Both the position numbers and the translations under genes were made by a program. The notes beneath the pieces were generated by a model that made no database searches, was not told the DNA's origin, and worked only from the letters and a program-made list of their open reading frames with translations. From Cyprinodon diabolis (taxonomy: Eukaryota; Chordata; Actinopteri; Cyprinodontiformes; Cyprinodontidae), in assembly GCA_030533445.1 (NCBI GenBank), contig CM060072.1, positions 26,900,109 to 26,964,108 on the forward strand: a stretch of 64,000 nucleotides of DNA. Reading direction: 5' to 3'. Positions 35,601 to 58,686 of the stretch are shown here, one piece after another. Every line of letters begins with the position of its first letter. Position 1 is the first letter of the stretch.

Positions 35601-36930
35601 GTTGCCAAATTAAAAGTGGTAATGTCTCCAGATTAAACTTGTGATATAGAGAGAATAATGCTAAATTACGAGATTAAGGAAGTGCTCAACTTTACTGTCA
35701 ACTCAGATCAGTTTAGCCCTTGAGTTAAACTTCTCTGCAATTTGAATGATTAATAAAATAAAAAATTTTTCTAATTGCATTATTTGGGTAATACTAAGAC
35801 ATTTATCGTAATAAAAAGAAGTCTCTGTATGGCCCTAATAAACCCAAGATTGCTAAAAATAAATAAATGCAGTCCTATTTGCTTCTCTCGATGCCATGCA
35901 GAATCAGATTAAGTCAAATAAAGACAAAAAGTATTTCATCAATATGAAATATTAAATATATATGGTGCAATCAGTGTAATGCAGAGTCTGACATGATTTA
36001 GAGTTTTTTCAACAGTTCAGCAGGCTGATAGGGGCGGGGAGGAAACTGTTGCAGATTTAGCTTCACCTGCATTGAATGCTGAAAAGCCTCTTCCCAGGGG
36101 GAAGCAGGGAGAACAGTCCATGGTGGGGGTGAAAGCACTGGGATGAAATGTCTTTTAGGAGCCAGTCCTTTTTTTCTCTACCATGAGTTTCTCCATGAAC
36201 CGCACCACCAAAAGCTAAAGTAGTCTGCACTTCACTGAGGGTCTGGAACCAGAGGCCTCCTCAGGATATGATGGATAAACCATCAAAAAATGTGATATGC
36301 TTATTTAGCCCCAATATCTTATGAAGTAAAGTAAGAGATTTCTCTTCTTTTAACTGTCTCTTTAAGAGAATAAATTGAGTATATTTATTTCTCTGACAGC
36401 TATTACTTAATCAGTCTTAATTCTTCTTTACTGTTTGGTTATTTGTTGTCTCCATAAGGAATGATAAAGTAAGGATCCATATGGCAGGACAAACTGCACC
36501 AATGACAGCTCAGAATCATAGCGATAGTCAATAATAACCCACTTCACTTCTTTCAGCTTTTTACATTTAAAGCAAAGTAAACAAAAAGCAGGCGAGAGCA
36601 AAAAGTTTAGGATTTTCTTTTATTTTGTTTCCACAGTGAATATAAAGTGCCTTAATGGGGCGTCTAAACGCAGGTATTGACAGTTGAAAACAATTCAATC
36701 ACAGTTTGTTTAGTTTTCACACAAACAATTCAGAGTGTTTGAAACTATGAACTTTTCACAGGAGATTTCCAGTCAGTGTTTCGGTTTCATCTTAAAATGC
36801 CTCAAAACAGAAACCGAGAGGATAAAATGTCTATGTTTTTTTCTGTTGTAACTGAAGGGATTCCTTAAACTGAACAACCAATGTTATTACAACATTAGCG
36901 CCATACTAGAGATAGTTTTCTTTATTACCA
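32620..36930. other. intergenic, AT-rich; no gene recognised
   Basis: It contains a (TA)n run at about 33157-33188 and scattered degenerate ATTAAA/AATGTTACC-type motifs at 35470-35690 that resemble the repeat at 36930-37865. No open frame here resembles a known protein. Confidence 0.55.
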
Positions 36931-37225
36931 AGATTAAGTCATACAAGAAGAAAGTCCTAATATTAGGTTTACTAGATTAAAGTTGTGAAGTCACGAAAAT
37001 AAAGATGAAATATAAAAAATTAAAGCATAATATTAGGTCTACCAGATTTTTATACATAAAGATTATAGTCCTAACATTACCAGATTAAAATAGCTATATT
37101 ACCAGAATAGTCCTAATAATACCAGAATAAAGTAGTTTTATTGCCAGATTAAAGTCGTAACATTACCAGATTAAAAACTTTAAAATACAGATTAAAATAG
37201 TCATATAACCATATTCAAGTATATA
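36930..37225. repeat. degenerate minisatellite, left block
   Basis: Repeated variants of TAATATTACCAGATTAAAGT (for example TAACATTACCAGATTAAAA), roughly 20-25 bp per unit. The block resumes at 37679-37865 after a MITE insertion. Confidence 0.7.
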
Positions 37226-37678
37226 AAAGGGGCTTTCAATAAGTAATGCCCCTGAACCACTTCCTGTTGTTTGATCTAGCTAAAATTATGCACATGCGAT
37301 TATTTATATCTCTGTAGATTAAGTAGTAAATTAAAGCTCTGGAATAATTGTGGTTTCTGATTTACAGTTGTAACTGATTCAAGTCTGAAAAGGGGCTTGT
37401 TGAGTGCCGAGCAGTGATATGGTTTTTGTATTTGAAAGAACGCAGACCAGGTGGGACTTGAAGAGGATTTGCCATCATATGATCTTGTTAAACATTTTAC
37501 AAAGTAATATTATGGGGAATCATCATCACCATAAATTAGTTTCATTTTACCACAATTAGTTCAAAGCCCTAATTTACTATTTAATCTACAGAGATATAAA
37601 TAATTGCACATGCAAAAATTTCAGCTAGATCAAAGAACGGGAGGAGGGTCAGGGGCATTACTTATTGAATGTCCCTCA
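37226..37678. mobile_element. mariner-like MITE with about 115-bp inverted repeats and TA target
   Basis: 453 bp flanked by TA. The left end AAAGGGGCTTTCAATAAGTA and the complement of the right end TGAGGGACATTCAATAAGTA are inverted copies. The arms stay similar for about 115 bp (both contain GATCTAGCT and TTATTTATATCTCTGTAGAT). The central part has no intact transposase. It is inserted inside the minisatellite block. Confidence 0.85.
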
Positions 37679-37865
37679 TATATTACCAGACTGAAGTCGT
37701 AACATTACAAGATTAAAACATTATATAACCATAATAAGGTAATCATATTAACAGAATAAAGTCAGAGAATTACCAGAATAAAGATTCATGTTGAACTTTA
37801 TGAGAATAAACCCTTAATATTTCCAAAAAAAGTGGTAACATTTCCAGATTAAGAAGTAGCCTACC
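37679..37865. repeat. degenerate minisatellite, right block
   Basis: Continuation of the 36930-37225 block: TATTACCAGACTGAAGTCGT, ACATTACAAGATTAAAACAT, GAATTACCAGAATAAAG and further variants. Confidence 0.65.
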
Positions 37866-37971
37866 TGAATGTAAAGTTTTCTCTATATAATAATAATTCA
37901 AGTGGGGCTTTTGTCTTCTTAAAACACATTTTTTGTCTCATATTCTGATTGTATTTTTTTAGTATTACGAC

Positions 37972-37977
37972 TTTATT
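37972..37977 (-). terminator. poly(A) signal of the il18bp-like gene
   Basis: AATAAA on the minus strand, 90 bp after the stop codon of the Ig-domain gene. Confidence 0.5.
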
Positions 37978-38066
37978 TTTTTAATTGAAAAAAGGTCTTA
38001 GTATGGCCGTAATACTGCGTCATAGTGTCAGATGTGCAAGTTACAGGTTAAAACCAATTGTCCCTG

Positions 38067-38865
38067 TCAGTTACTGCTACAACCTGTGTTTGCTAACTTT
38101 ATGAACTTTTGTGCCATTCCCACTGCATTTGTTACAACGCAGCTGAAGGTGGACTCAAAATCGTCCGATGTGACGTTTTTTAACAGCAGATTCTTCTGCA
38201 GGATGGAGCCCTCCATTAAAGATCTAGAACAGGATGGTTGATTGTGATCAGAACCAGGTTTAAAGCACAAACATGAAGATGATGTAGACGTTTAAGTGTT
38301 TCTGCTTTTAATGAAATTTGAAATAATTCTTACTCTTTTGATTCGATTATTCTGTCGTTGCTGGGTGTTTCCTCTGGGAAAGTGCCGTTGACAAGCCAGT
38401 AGATCACAGCCTCGTCTTCATCGCAGTTTGGAAAAGCATCACAGTGCAGAACAAGCGGCTCGCCTGAAAAGATCAGCAAACCAGGATTGGAATACTGCTT
38501 TGAACATATTTCATTTGAAAGCAAAATATGGATTTTACTCATAAAAAAGATACTTTTATCAGACATGAAGCTATGCAAGTGTTACCTGGATCCACTTTGA
38601 TGTTGTTGTGAAGAGGCCCGATGATCTTTGGAGAGTCAAAGTCTGAAACTGAACATCACAGATAAGCGAGAAAAAAATTAACTAAAATAAATAATAAAAC
38701 AATGTCATATTTAAATACTGACCTGGAAATCCATCTGCAAGCAGCAGAAATACACATCCAAAAACTGCAGCAGAGACCATAAAAATATCACAAACAAACA
38801 AATGCAAACAAATAGATACAAAAACTACATGCAAAATTACCTTCAATGGCAGATTGCAGCTTCAT
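38067..38865 (-). CDS. il18bp: secreted single-Ig protein, likely interleukin-18-binding protein
   Basis: Five exons join in frame on the minus strand: 38865-38841, 38764-38723, 38648-38586 (or from 38642), 38463-38334, 38223-38067, giving 138 residues. The start MKLQSAIEVFGCVFLLLADG is a signal peptide; no membrane segment follows, so the product should be secreted. One Ig fold spans roughly 35-132, with Cys51 (LVLHC) and Cys115 (FSCVV) as the likely disulfide. The core YWLVNGTFPEETP followed by NLLLKNVTSDDFESTFSC matches the layout of IL-18BP, a soluble decoy that neutralises IL-18. NGT (69) and NVT (103) are N-glycosylation sites. rnf121 lies next to it in the same orientation, and IL18BP and RNF121 are also neighbours in mammals, which supports the name. 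The alternative is another soluble IL-1-receptor-like decoy. Confidence 0.75.
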
Positions 38866-38917
38866 GCTTGTTTCTTTCAGTCAGTATCACCTTCCGGCTG
38901 CAGCGCTGGACTGCTGC

Positions 38918-38961
38918 ATTTATTCATGCATACTTCCCCTTTATCCACGTGGGGGATTTCC
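38918..38961 (-). promoter_or_regulatory. il18bp promoter: NF-kB motif and TATA-like box
   Basis: A perfect NF-kB consensus GGGGATTTCC lies at 38952-38961, preceded by an E-box CACGTG at 38946-38951. About 30 bp nearer the gene is a TATA-like GAATAAAT on the minus strand (38925-38918). The start codon is at 38865, giving a 5' UTR of a few tens of bases. The spacing fits a core promoter, and NF-kB control would suit an inflammation-induced antagonist. Confidence 0.5.
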
Positions 38962-38969
38962 TCTCAGCT

Positions 38970-40295
38970 CCGTCTATAGGCCTATTTGTTCCTTTGAACT
39001 CGATAGGTCTCTCCGGTGAATCCTGAGTCATTGAGTCCATGTATGTGGTTGTGCATCGTCATTCAGTGGAAACCCTGTAAATGTGCATTTTTTGGATAAT
39101 ACAGCATCTAAACAATGTGACGTTTAGAGGATTGGTGTTTATTTCTAGTTTGCATAGAAACTTCTCATTTTAGGCTTGTTGTACAGACAAGCTTTTTATT
39201 GATTTGAGGGCTTAGCCTTTAAAATTGACCTTTAAAAATCTTATGTTAAAAATGACAGCAACATTTATCTAAATACCCAGTTTGATCAAAATCTTTTATT
39301 TTTCAACTTTAGTAATCAGTTTACGCTTGAAGTATCTTCCAGAGTGTGTTTTTTTCCACTGTTATGCAGCTTTTGAACCAAAAATTAGTTTAATTTGAGA
39401 CAATTGTGTGACTCTTAGCCACCAGGAACGCTAGACTAATAGATTCCAGGATTAGCGGCTATTTTCCATGCATCGTAGCTAAATGAACCAGTTTGTTTTG
39501 GAACCCCTCTGGACTAGATTGAGAAGTTTTGGAGTTTCTTGTAAAGACAAGGTAATATCCACTGCTCTAGGATAAGTTCTACATCAGAGAAACAAAAAAT
39601 ATCTGAGCAGATATGTGTGATATGTTTTGTTGGCCAACAGCGTTTAGCCTACTGTCTATGTGGCACTCTTGGTCGCGTGATTCATTCACAGACCGATCCT
39701 TAGAGCAGAGTGATCACGATACTTAGTAAATACAGGGTCGGTATTGATATATCGATACAATACGGCAATTTATATTTAAGCTTGGTGTTAATTATGGAAC
39801 CTTTCTCTGTTTGTGTGGTTTTTATTTTATTATTACAATCGAATATTAGTATTCAATGAAAATGTTATGTTCATAGTGTTTTTTTTCCAAATCCACTTCT
39901 TATATTTTATCTTTCAATCCTTATGCAATTTTGTTTGTATTGTGTGAACTTGCATGTTGCTTTAATTCAATAAATTTCCACATTGTGGGATAGATAAAGG
40001 ATTAGCAAATGTTTGCCCATTTAGATAATATGTTTCAATCGGATAAATGTGCTGGGTTCTTTCAAGGTCTCAACTACACTTTCTGAGTGGGATCCAGTAA
40101 CACATGACATTTAGTGTCTACTTTGAAAGTTAATATGAAGGTGACGACTCTTATCTACCTGGATATTCTCTGGAGATCTGAAACGCCTCTGTCAGAGACG
40201 TCTATCTGAGGGTCGAGGATCTGTTTGGTCTCCTCTCTCCATTTGTGTAGCTTGATGTTTTCTTGCTCATGCCGGTGTTCTGTCAGATGAGCATA
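38970..40295. other. intergenic between rnf121 3' side and il18bp, left part
   Basis: No gene recognised. A retroposon-type tail (TTCAATAAATTTCCACATTG) is at about 39965-40000. Confidence 0.5.
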
Positions 40296-40299
40296 CCCT

Positions 40300-40618
40300 G
40301 TCAGACCAGCATATCCATAGGCAATACCCGTTTATCCCTTTAGTTTATTCCTGAAGTTTTGTACAAAAAATAAACCTTAAACTACCTCAATGGTAGTGTA
40401 TCCCTTTAGTCATGTACAGAAAAATAATTTAACTACTACTTTTTGTTGTTTTTTGAAGCATATGACGATCTGACCTTAAATTGTTTTATTTGTACACGAC
40501 TGAAGGGATACATGCCCATCAAGGTAGTTTAAAGTTTATTTTTTGTACAAAACTAAAGAGATAAACGTGAATCTGACGTCTTGTGTATACATATCGACTA
40601 TGGGTATGCTGGTCTGAC
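40300..40618. repeat. long fold-back inverted repeat
   Basis: The left arm (about 40300-40432) begins GTCAGACCAGCATATCCATAG and contains TTTTGTACAAAAAATAAACC and AAACTACCTCAATGGTAGTG. The right arm (about 40487-40618) carries the complements, ending TATGGGTATGCTGGTCTGAC. The arms are about 130 bp around a loop of about 55 bp. The stem is imperfect. Confidence 0.8.
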
Positions 40619-40624
40619 GCTGTG

Positions 40625-41955
40625 ACACAGACGGGGAGACTAGTGAATCTGCTGCAGTTAGTGCGTGCAGGAGAGAATAAAGAGTATCGATCTTGTTTAA
40701 CGAGTATTGTTCAATATCAATAGGAGCGTTGGTATCGATAGTATAGAACCTAGGATCGGTCTGCCCACCTCTACTGATCCTTCCATTTTCTTTGACGCAG
40801 GCCAGCATGTATTTCACTGCAAACTTTTTTTGGGTTTAGGTATTAGTTTTGTGTTGCTGGGTCACAGAATATAATGCACTGCTCTAGAGTTATGTAGACG
40901 AGTTCTTGTGGGCAGCTAAGACAGAGATCCACCAAAATCTTTTAATTTATCTCTAATACTTTGGTAAGAATTTATGCGAGGAGCGGATCCGTCTCTGAAT
41001 AAGTAATTTGATCAGGAGCGCCTCTTTACGGCAGTCTGAGCTAATAAAGTTGAAAGTTGTAAAGAAAACAGATCTAACCCTTACCTGGACAGACATTTTT
41101 GGTTCTCTGGTTACGGATTAGTCAAGACTTCTCTTTGCAAGAGCCTCCATGATTTTTCAACCTGCTGGTCTCAAGTCGTTTGCCAACATATGGAGATTTA
41201 TTCACTTTGCGACAGTGTCGTTCTGCCAGTTCCTTTCAGGGGCCCTAAACCTGTAGGTTACACATCTAGCGTCCCTACCGCCTAAAAGTGTTACTTTAGT
41301 GAGAACAATTGATTTTAGTTCTCAAGGGCTACTAGGGAATGTTAACCTAATATAGTTGAAGCGATAACCTGTGTGTGAAGGGTCATCAAATTGTCATGCA
41401 GTGGTGTGTAGGAATCCTGGATTTAATATGATCAAAAGGTTTTCCCCAGTGACCTAATGCTTTCAGTCACAAGATGACTTGCTTCAGTTTTGAAGTAACC
41501 TAGGCCTCTATAAGCTAAAAATATATCACCAAATGTATAAAGCAGCCAGATGATTAATAAAAAGAAGAGAATCTGGGTTTGTGTATTTGAGGAAGTCATG
41601 ATTTCCATTCAAGATTTATGACTCAACTTTCAGACAGAGACATCACAAATTCCAGCATGACACTTTAAACAAATATTTAAGACCAATCAGTAAAAAGCAC
41701 CTTTCTAATAATCTTGAAAACCATTTTACTGGTTCAACCAAATCATGATTAACATGGTTATGAGATGTGAAACAAATCCTTGGAAAGTGACAGAGCTCCG
41801 GAGTGAGAACAGTAATTAAACTCAACCGTAAATACAGATATGCGCCTATAAATATTTACAAAAAGTAGAGACACCTTTGATGGGTTTTAGAATGTTAGGC
41901 CCGATGTGTTTGAGCCAGTGCATATCTTCTGTCCATTGAGGTCTTTAGTCCGGGA
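40625..41955. other. rnf121 3' UTR and downstream spacer
   Basis: No separate gene seen. The rnf121 3' UTR must begin at 41955 and run left. A minus-strand AATAAA at about 41197-41202 is a candidate poly(A) signal, unproven. Confidence 0.4.
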
Positions 41956-54527
<12,572 letters not shown>

Positions 54528-54600
54528 CTTCGGAGAGCTTCTTTACCGTTCCGGGGCCATTGGCATTAGCAGAGCGGCTTAGGAGGGTCACTTCCGGTTT
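54528..54600 (-). promoter_or_regulatory. rnf121 5' UTR / core promoter
   Basis: GC-richer segment upstream of the ATG with a CCAAT element (ATTGG on the plus strand near 54559) and an ETS-type CACTTCCGG at about 54590. No TATA box, as usual for housekeeping promoters. Confidence 0.45.
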
Positions 54601-54609
54601 TAGATACTT

Positions 54610-55950
54610 TCAAAATAAAATTCTGAATTAAATGTAGGTCAAATTGTAAAACGGTTGGCTTTTATTGTCATATGCCAAGAACAGACGCACCAAATATATG
54701 CTGATCCCAAATTCATATTTTTAAATGAATTTGTGATTCTGATTCTGTGAATCAGATAAGTTTAGCTTTTGAATTTTACCTTTACTTTACATTTATATTC
54801 AAACATCTTTTAAATGTGAACAAAGATTTTCACTGGAGAGGAATGGATGCAAAACTTTTCAAAAAACATGGGATATGTAACAGGTTTTATTGCTCTTATT
54901 TAACTCTTTTTCACATGTTTTTGTGAAGAAAAACTTGATAAGGAAATGGTAGAAAGTCACTTTATTATCTTAGTTAAGACTTACTAGAACAGGTGTAACC
55001 AGTGCCACTTTAACCTGACTAGAGGTCCTGGGGCACACAATAAACCCACCATATGGTTACACATCCATTTTTATATTCTCCTTACTAATCATTTGTAAAA
55101 GATGTTGTAATTTTGACAAACTGACTTTAAAAACCAAGTAATATGTTATAATTAAATATTATGTGTGATCCATATTTAACACCAAACGTGTGCTATTGCT
55201 GGGAACATTGCACTGATAAGCAATAAAGCTATAAATCAAAGACCCATTTAGAAATGGAATAGAAAACTCTTAAAACATTGTATTCAATATAAATAGACTT
55301 AACAGCTAAACACATGTATAAATATTTCTTTTAAAGTAAGATAAGAGATTCATAACTTTCAAAACTGCAGTACCTGAAATGAAAAGTATTATTCTAATAA
55401 ATGAACTGTGGACTTACTTGCTGTATTGCACTCAGTCATTGACATTTTAAAGCAATGAATAATTAACAACATAAATCAAAGACCCATTTATGGATAAAAT
55501 GAAAGACTACAAAATACTGCCCTCAATTAAACTTAAATATGTCATTTACTAAACATATGTGCTGTGTATTATGTACTACATGTGAACTGCCAAAACTATA
55601 AATACTTCATATAAATATTTATGCAAATGATTTGATAAACAAGGGACAGTAGAATTTCTTATGTGTTGCATTGGTCTACTCAAGAAAATTCTCCAACTAT
55701 AGCTAATTTTAAAAAAATGTAGAAAACAAAAGTTTAGTTTATATCAAAGATAAAGCAGCCTCAAAAGAAGCAAACGCCCATCAAAGCTGTTCTTGCACAC
55801 TCGCCTGCAGCACATTGACACCTGGAATAGCAGATGAAGCTCTCCAATGATTCTCTGTTGCCTTGAAACATTATTAATGGGCTTTTTTCTTTTCTTTTTT
55901 TTTTAACGGGCTCATCCAGAAATGACTGACGGATTGATCAACATATTAGG
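54610..55950. other. intergenic, AT-rich, nothing recognised
   Basis: The phrase ATAAATCAAAGACCCATTTA occurs twice (about 55233 and 55472), with similar surroundings, hinting at an old local duplication. No gene is seen. Confidence 0.5.
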
Positions 55951-55961
55951 CTACATGTTAG

Positions 55962-57201
55962 CAGTGTTGGGCACGTTACTTTGAAAAAGTAATTAGTTAT
56001 AGTTACTAGTTACTTCTCCCAAAAAGTAACTGAGTTACTAACTGAGTTACTCCACAATAAAAGTAACTAGTTACTAGTAAAAGTAACTATTGCGTTACTT
56101 TTGCGTTTCTCGCCCCCCGTAACCCTCACCACCCAGCTCCCACCTTCTGATTCAAAAGCCAGCTGAATAGAGCGGACGACAAAGACAAGAACCTGCAGAG
56201 AGTTTTGCATTTATTGCAACTCAATGCAAATGACATCAGGGGGGAAGGCGATGTGAAGTTTTTTTTAACAGGCCATTCAGATCTGGTAAGTATATGAAAT
56301 CAATAACTGGGCATGTCTAATTCTGAAATCCTGTGTGTTTGGGTTGTTATAGATACTGCAACATCTATCTATCATCTATCTATCTAGATGTATACTCTGT
56401 GTGTGACATAAAATATGGATCTCCATCCCTGCCACAAAGGCCATCAAATAATGTTTAAAATAAAAAATACAGTAGGTTGAAAAGGCATCCATCCATCCAT
56501 CCATCCAGATTTCTCCCTTTCATTTGATCGTTCACGCTCTCCATAGTTCTCCTGTGGCGCGAGCACAGGGCGACTGGTGCGCGCCTTTAGCGAGCATGCG
56601 CGTTTCCTGTCGCTTGCGCGGTGAATCGTGCCGCCTTCGCTGTGCGGAGATGCAGAGGAAACCGTATGTGATGGGGAAACGCAGCTCGACGTAACACCGG
56701 TATTTCCATGTGGAAAACGCTGTTTTGCTGCTGGATCATCCTCACTCTCCATCTCTCTGTGTGTGCTGTACGTTAACACCCGCCAGCAGAAACACCCACC
56801 TACCAACTGACAGACGGAATCTCACTATACATCAGCCATTCTCATCCTCCCCTCTCTCATGACAAGGCGCGCACCTCTGGATGACCTAAAAAATAATCTT
56901 TAATATCTCTTAAACAAAAGTAGCACAAACAATATTTTTTTCTGCACTAACGTTGCACTAACCATTCAGTCTATTTGCAGTTTTTTGACGTGGATGGGGT
57001 GTCAGCTTCACGCAGCTGCGCACGAGTCATATCATGAAAAAAGGTTCATTGTGCGACCTGAGTAACGCGCAGTAACGGGGTGTCTGCAATGGTAACTGCG
57101 TTATAGTTACAGTCAAAGTAATTAGTTAGATTACTCGTTACTAAAAGAAGGTAACGGCGTTAGTAACGCCGTTACTTTCAACGCCGTTAGTCCCATCACT
57201 G
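55962..57201. mobile_element. hAT-type non-autonomous transposon with perfect 8-bp duplication
   Basis: 1240 bp. Ends are CAGTGTTGGGCACGTTACTT and GCCGTTAGTCCCATCACTG. CATGTTAG flanks both sides exactly (55954-55961 and 57202-57209). Subterminal regions are crowded with AGTTACT / AGTAACT motifs on both strands. An open minus-strand frame (56806-56444) with an acidic/Ser-rich start (MESEDDPAAKQRF) may be a leftover transposase N-terminus, but no BED or catalytic motif is visible. A CATC tetranucleotide run is at about 56487. Confidence 0.9.
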
Positions 57202-57209
57202 CATGTTAG

Positions 57210-57860
57210 CTACAATTTCTTGTTTCACATCATAGTGGGGCCCTGGTAAATGTGGGCCCTTAGGTTTTCAGTCCAGTCTAGCCCCTGCGTTAAAGCGGCT
57301 CAGGATGTGACAAACAGAGACGTATATAATCCTCCCGCCACATTATGATGGTAAATAACTGCGCTCTGGATTCTGATTGGTGCGTTGGTCATGCTGCCTT
57401 CACGAGGTCTGGTAAAGAGTAACCTTTCCACTTGTAAAGTGGAAATTACCTGCGCATTGTGTTCAAATGATTTTTTCTTTTTTTTTTTTTGTTAGAGAAG
57501 AAAAACATGTTGAAAATGTCAAAGTTTACGTCATCTCGGCAACTCGGCTACCGTAGAATCTTCCCAGCTTTCCAATGGAAATTACGACATGAGTGAGTGT
57601 TCATGTGGAATTTGTAGTTGGATTTTGGTATTCATCATAATTACGATACCACTTGAATGCACCATCAGCCCTGATTGGTTGAAAAAAACCCGGCTCTGTC
57701 CCTAATGGCTCTTTCAAGTGAGGGTAAATCTATTATTCAGAATAAAATTCGTAATTTTTTTTTTAGTTAGTCAAACCCTGTTTGGTTTCTTTGGTTTGTT
57801 TAATAAAGAACTTTATTTTTTAACAGAGTTTGTTTAATCTTTTCTCGGGTGGTTACAGTA
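57210..57860. other. spacer between hAT and LINE nest
   Basis: No gene recognised. It could hold original upstream sequence of rrm1 displaced by the insertions. Confidence 0.4.
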
Positions 57861-57864
57861 AGGT

Positions 57865-58364
57865 TTGGCAGGAACAATTGGATAATCATGACACTGTTAG
57901 AGATTTATATAACATTCAAATGATTGTGGAGAGTAATAACTGTAGTATGAATGGAAGGCGTAAAGAAGAGGTAGTCATATCTCGACTTAGAATTGGTGAA
58001 TAGGGAAACTTGCAGTTACTGTAACCAGATGGAAATAGTGGAACATGTCTTATTAGAATGTAATAAATATACAGAGGAAAGTCAGCACTTAAAGTAAAAA
58101 AAAAAAAAGAATTTTCTATGATAGCACTTAGTAATTATTTTAAATTCAATTAATTCAAATAAAAACTCTTGTTTATTTAATCGTATTTAAACTATTAAAG
58201 ATAAAAAAAATTATATATGGGTGTGTATGGATATAAATTTGCAGATTCTTGCAAACCATTGAGGTATGTATTATTAATTTCCCTCCTTCTTTATTTGGAT
58301 CTATATTTAAATATATGCATATATATAGAGAGTTATATGTGTATATATTTATATTTGTTGTATG

Positions 58365-58409
<45 letters not shown>

Positions 58410-58489
58410 ATGTATACATCTGTAGGTGGCGGTAAATGCGCCTTAAGTTGGTTGCCATCCACCGTTAAAAAAAAAAAAGAAGAAGAAGT
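57865..58489 (+). mobile_element. RNase-H LINE, copy 1, 3' fragment
   Basis: Decayed coding sequence (KVWQEQLDNHDT; RRKEEVVISRLRIG; then, after a frame break, CSYCNQMEIVEHVLLECNKY) matches the end of the open frame of copy 2, including a CX2C...HX4C motif. The 3' UTR holds a (TA)n run (58368-58404) and the conserved end GTAGGTGGCGGTAAATGCG with a GAAGAAGAAG tail. Confidence 0.8.
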
Positions 58490-58686
58490 AAAACAAGGCT
58501 CTTATTAATGTTGGAAAAAGGATTAGTGATGGAGTTTCAGTATATACCGGTGAAATGCTAGCTTTGCTTTTAGCAGTTCAATGGGTGGAAGAGGTAAGAC
58601 CATTAAAATCTATCATTTGCTCAGATTCCAGTTCGTCATTAGTCAGTTTGCAAAATAATCAGTCAGTCAGTAGACCAGATATATTA

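Noticed and set aside
56444..56806. 120-codon minus-strand frame inside the hAT element as a host gene
   Set aside because: It lies wholly inside a mobile element and has no recognisable domain.
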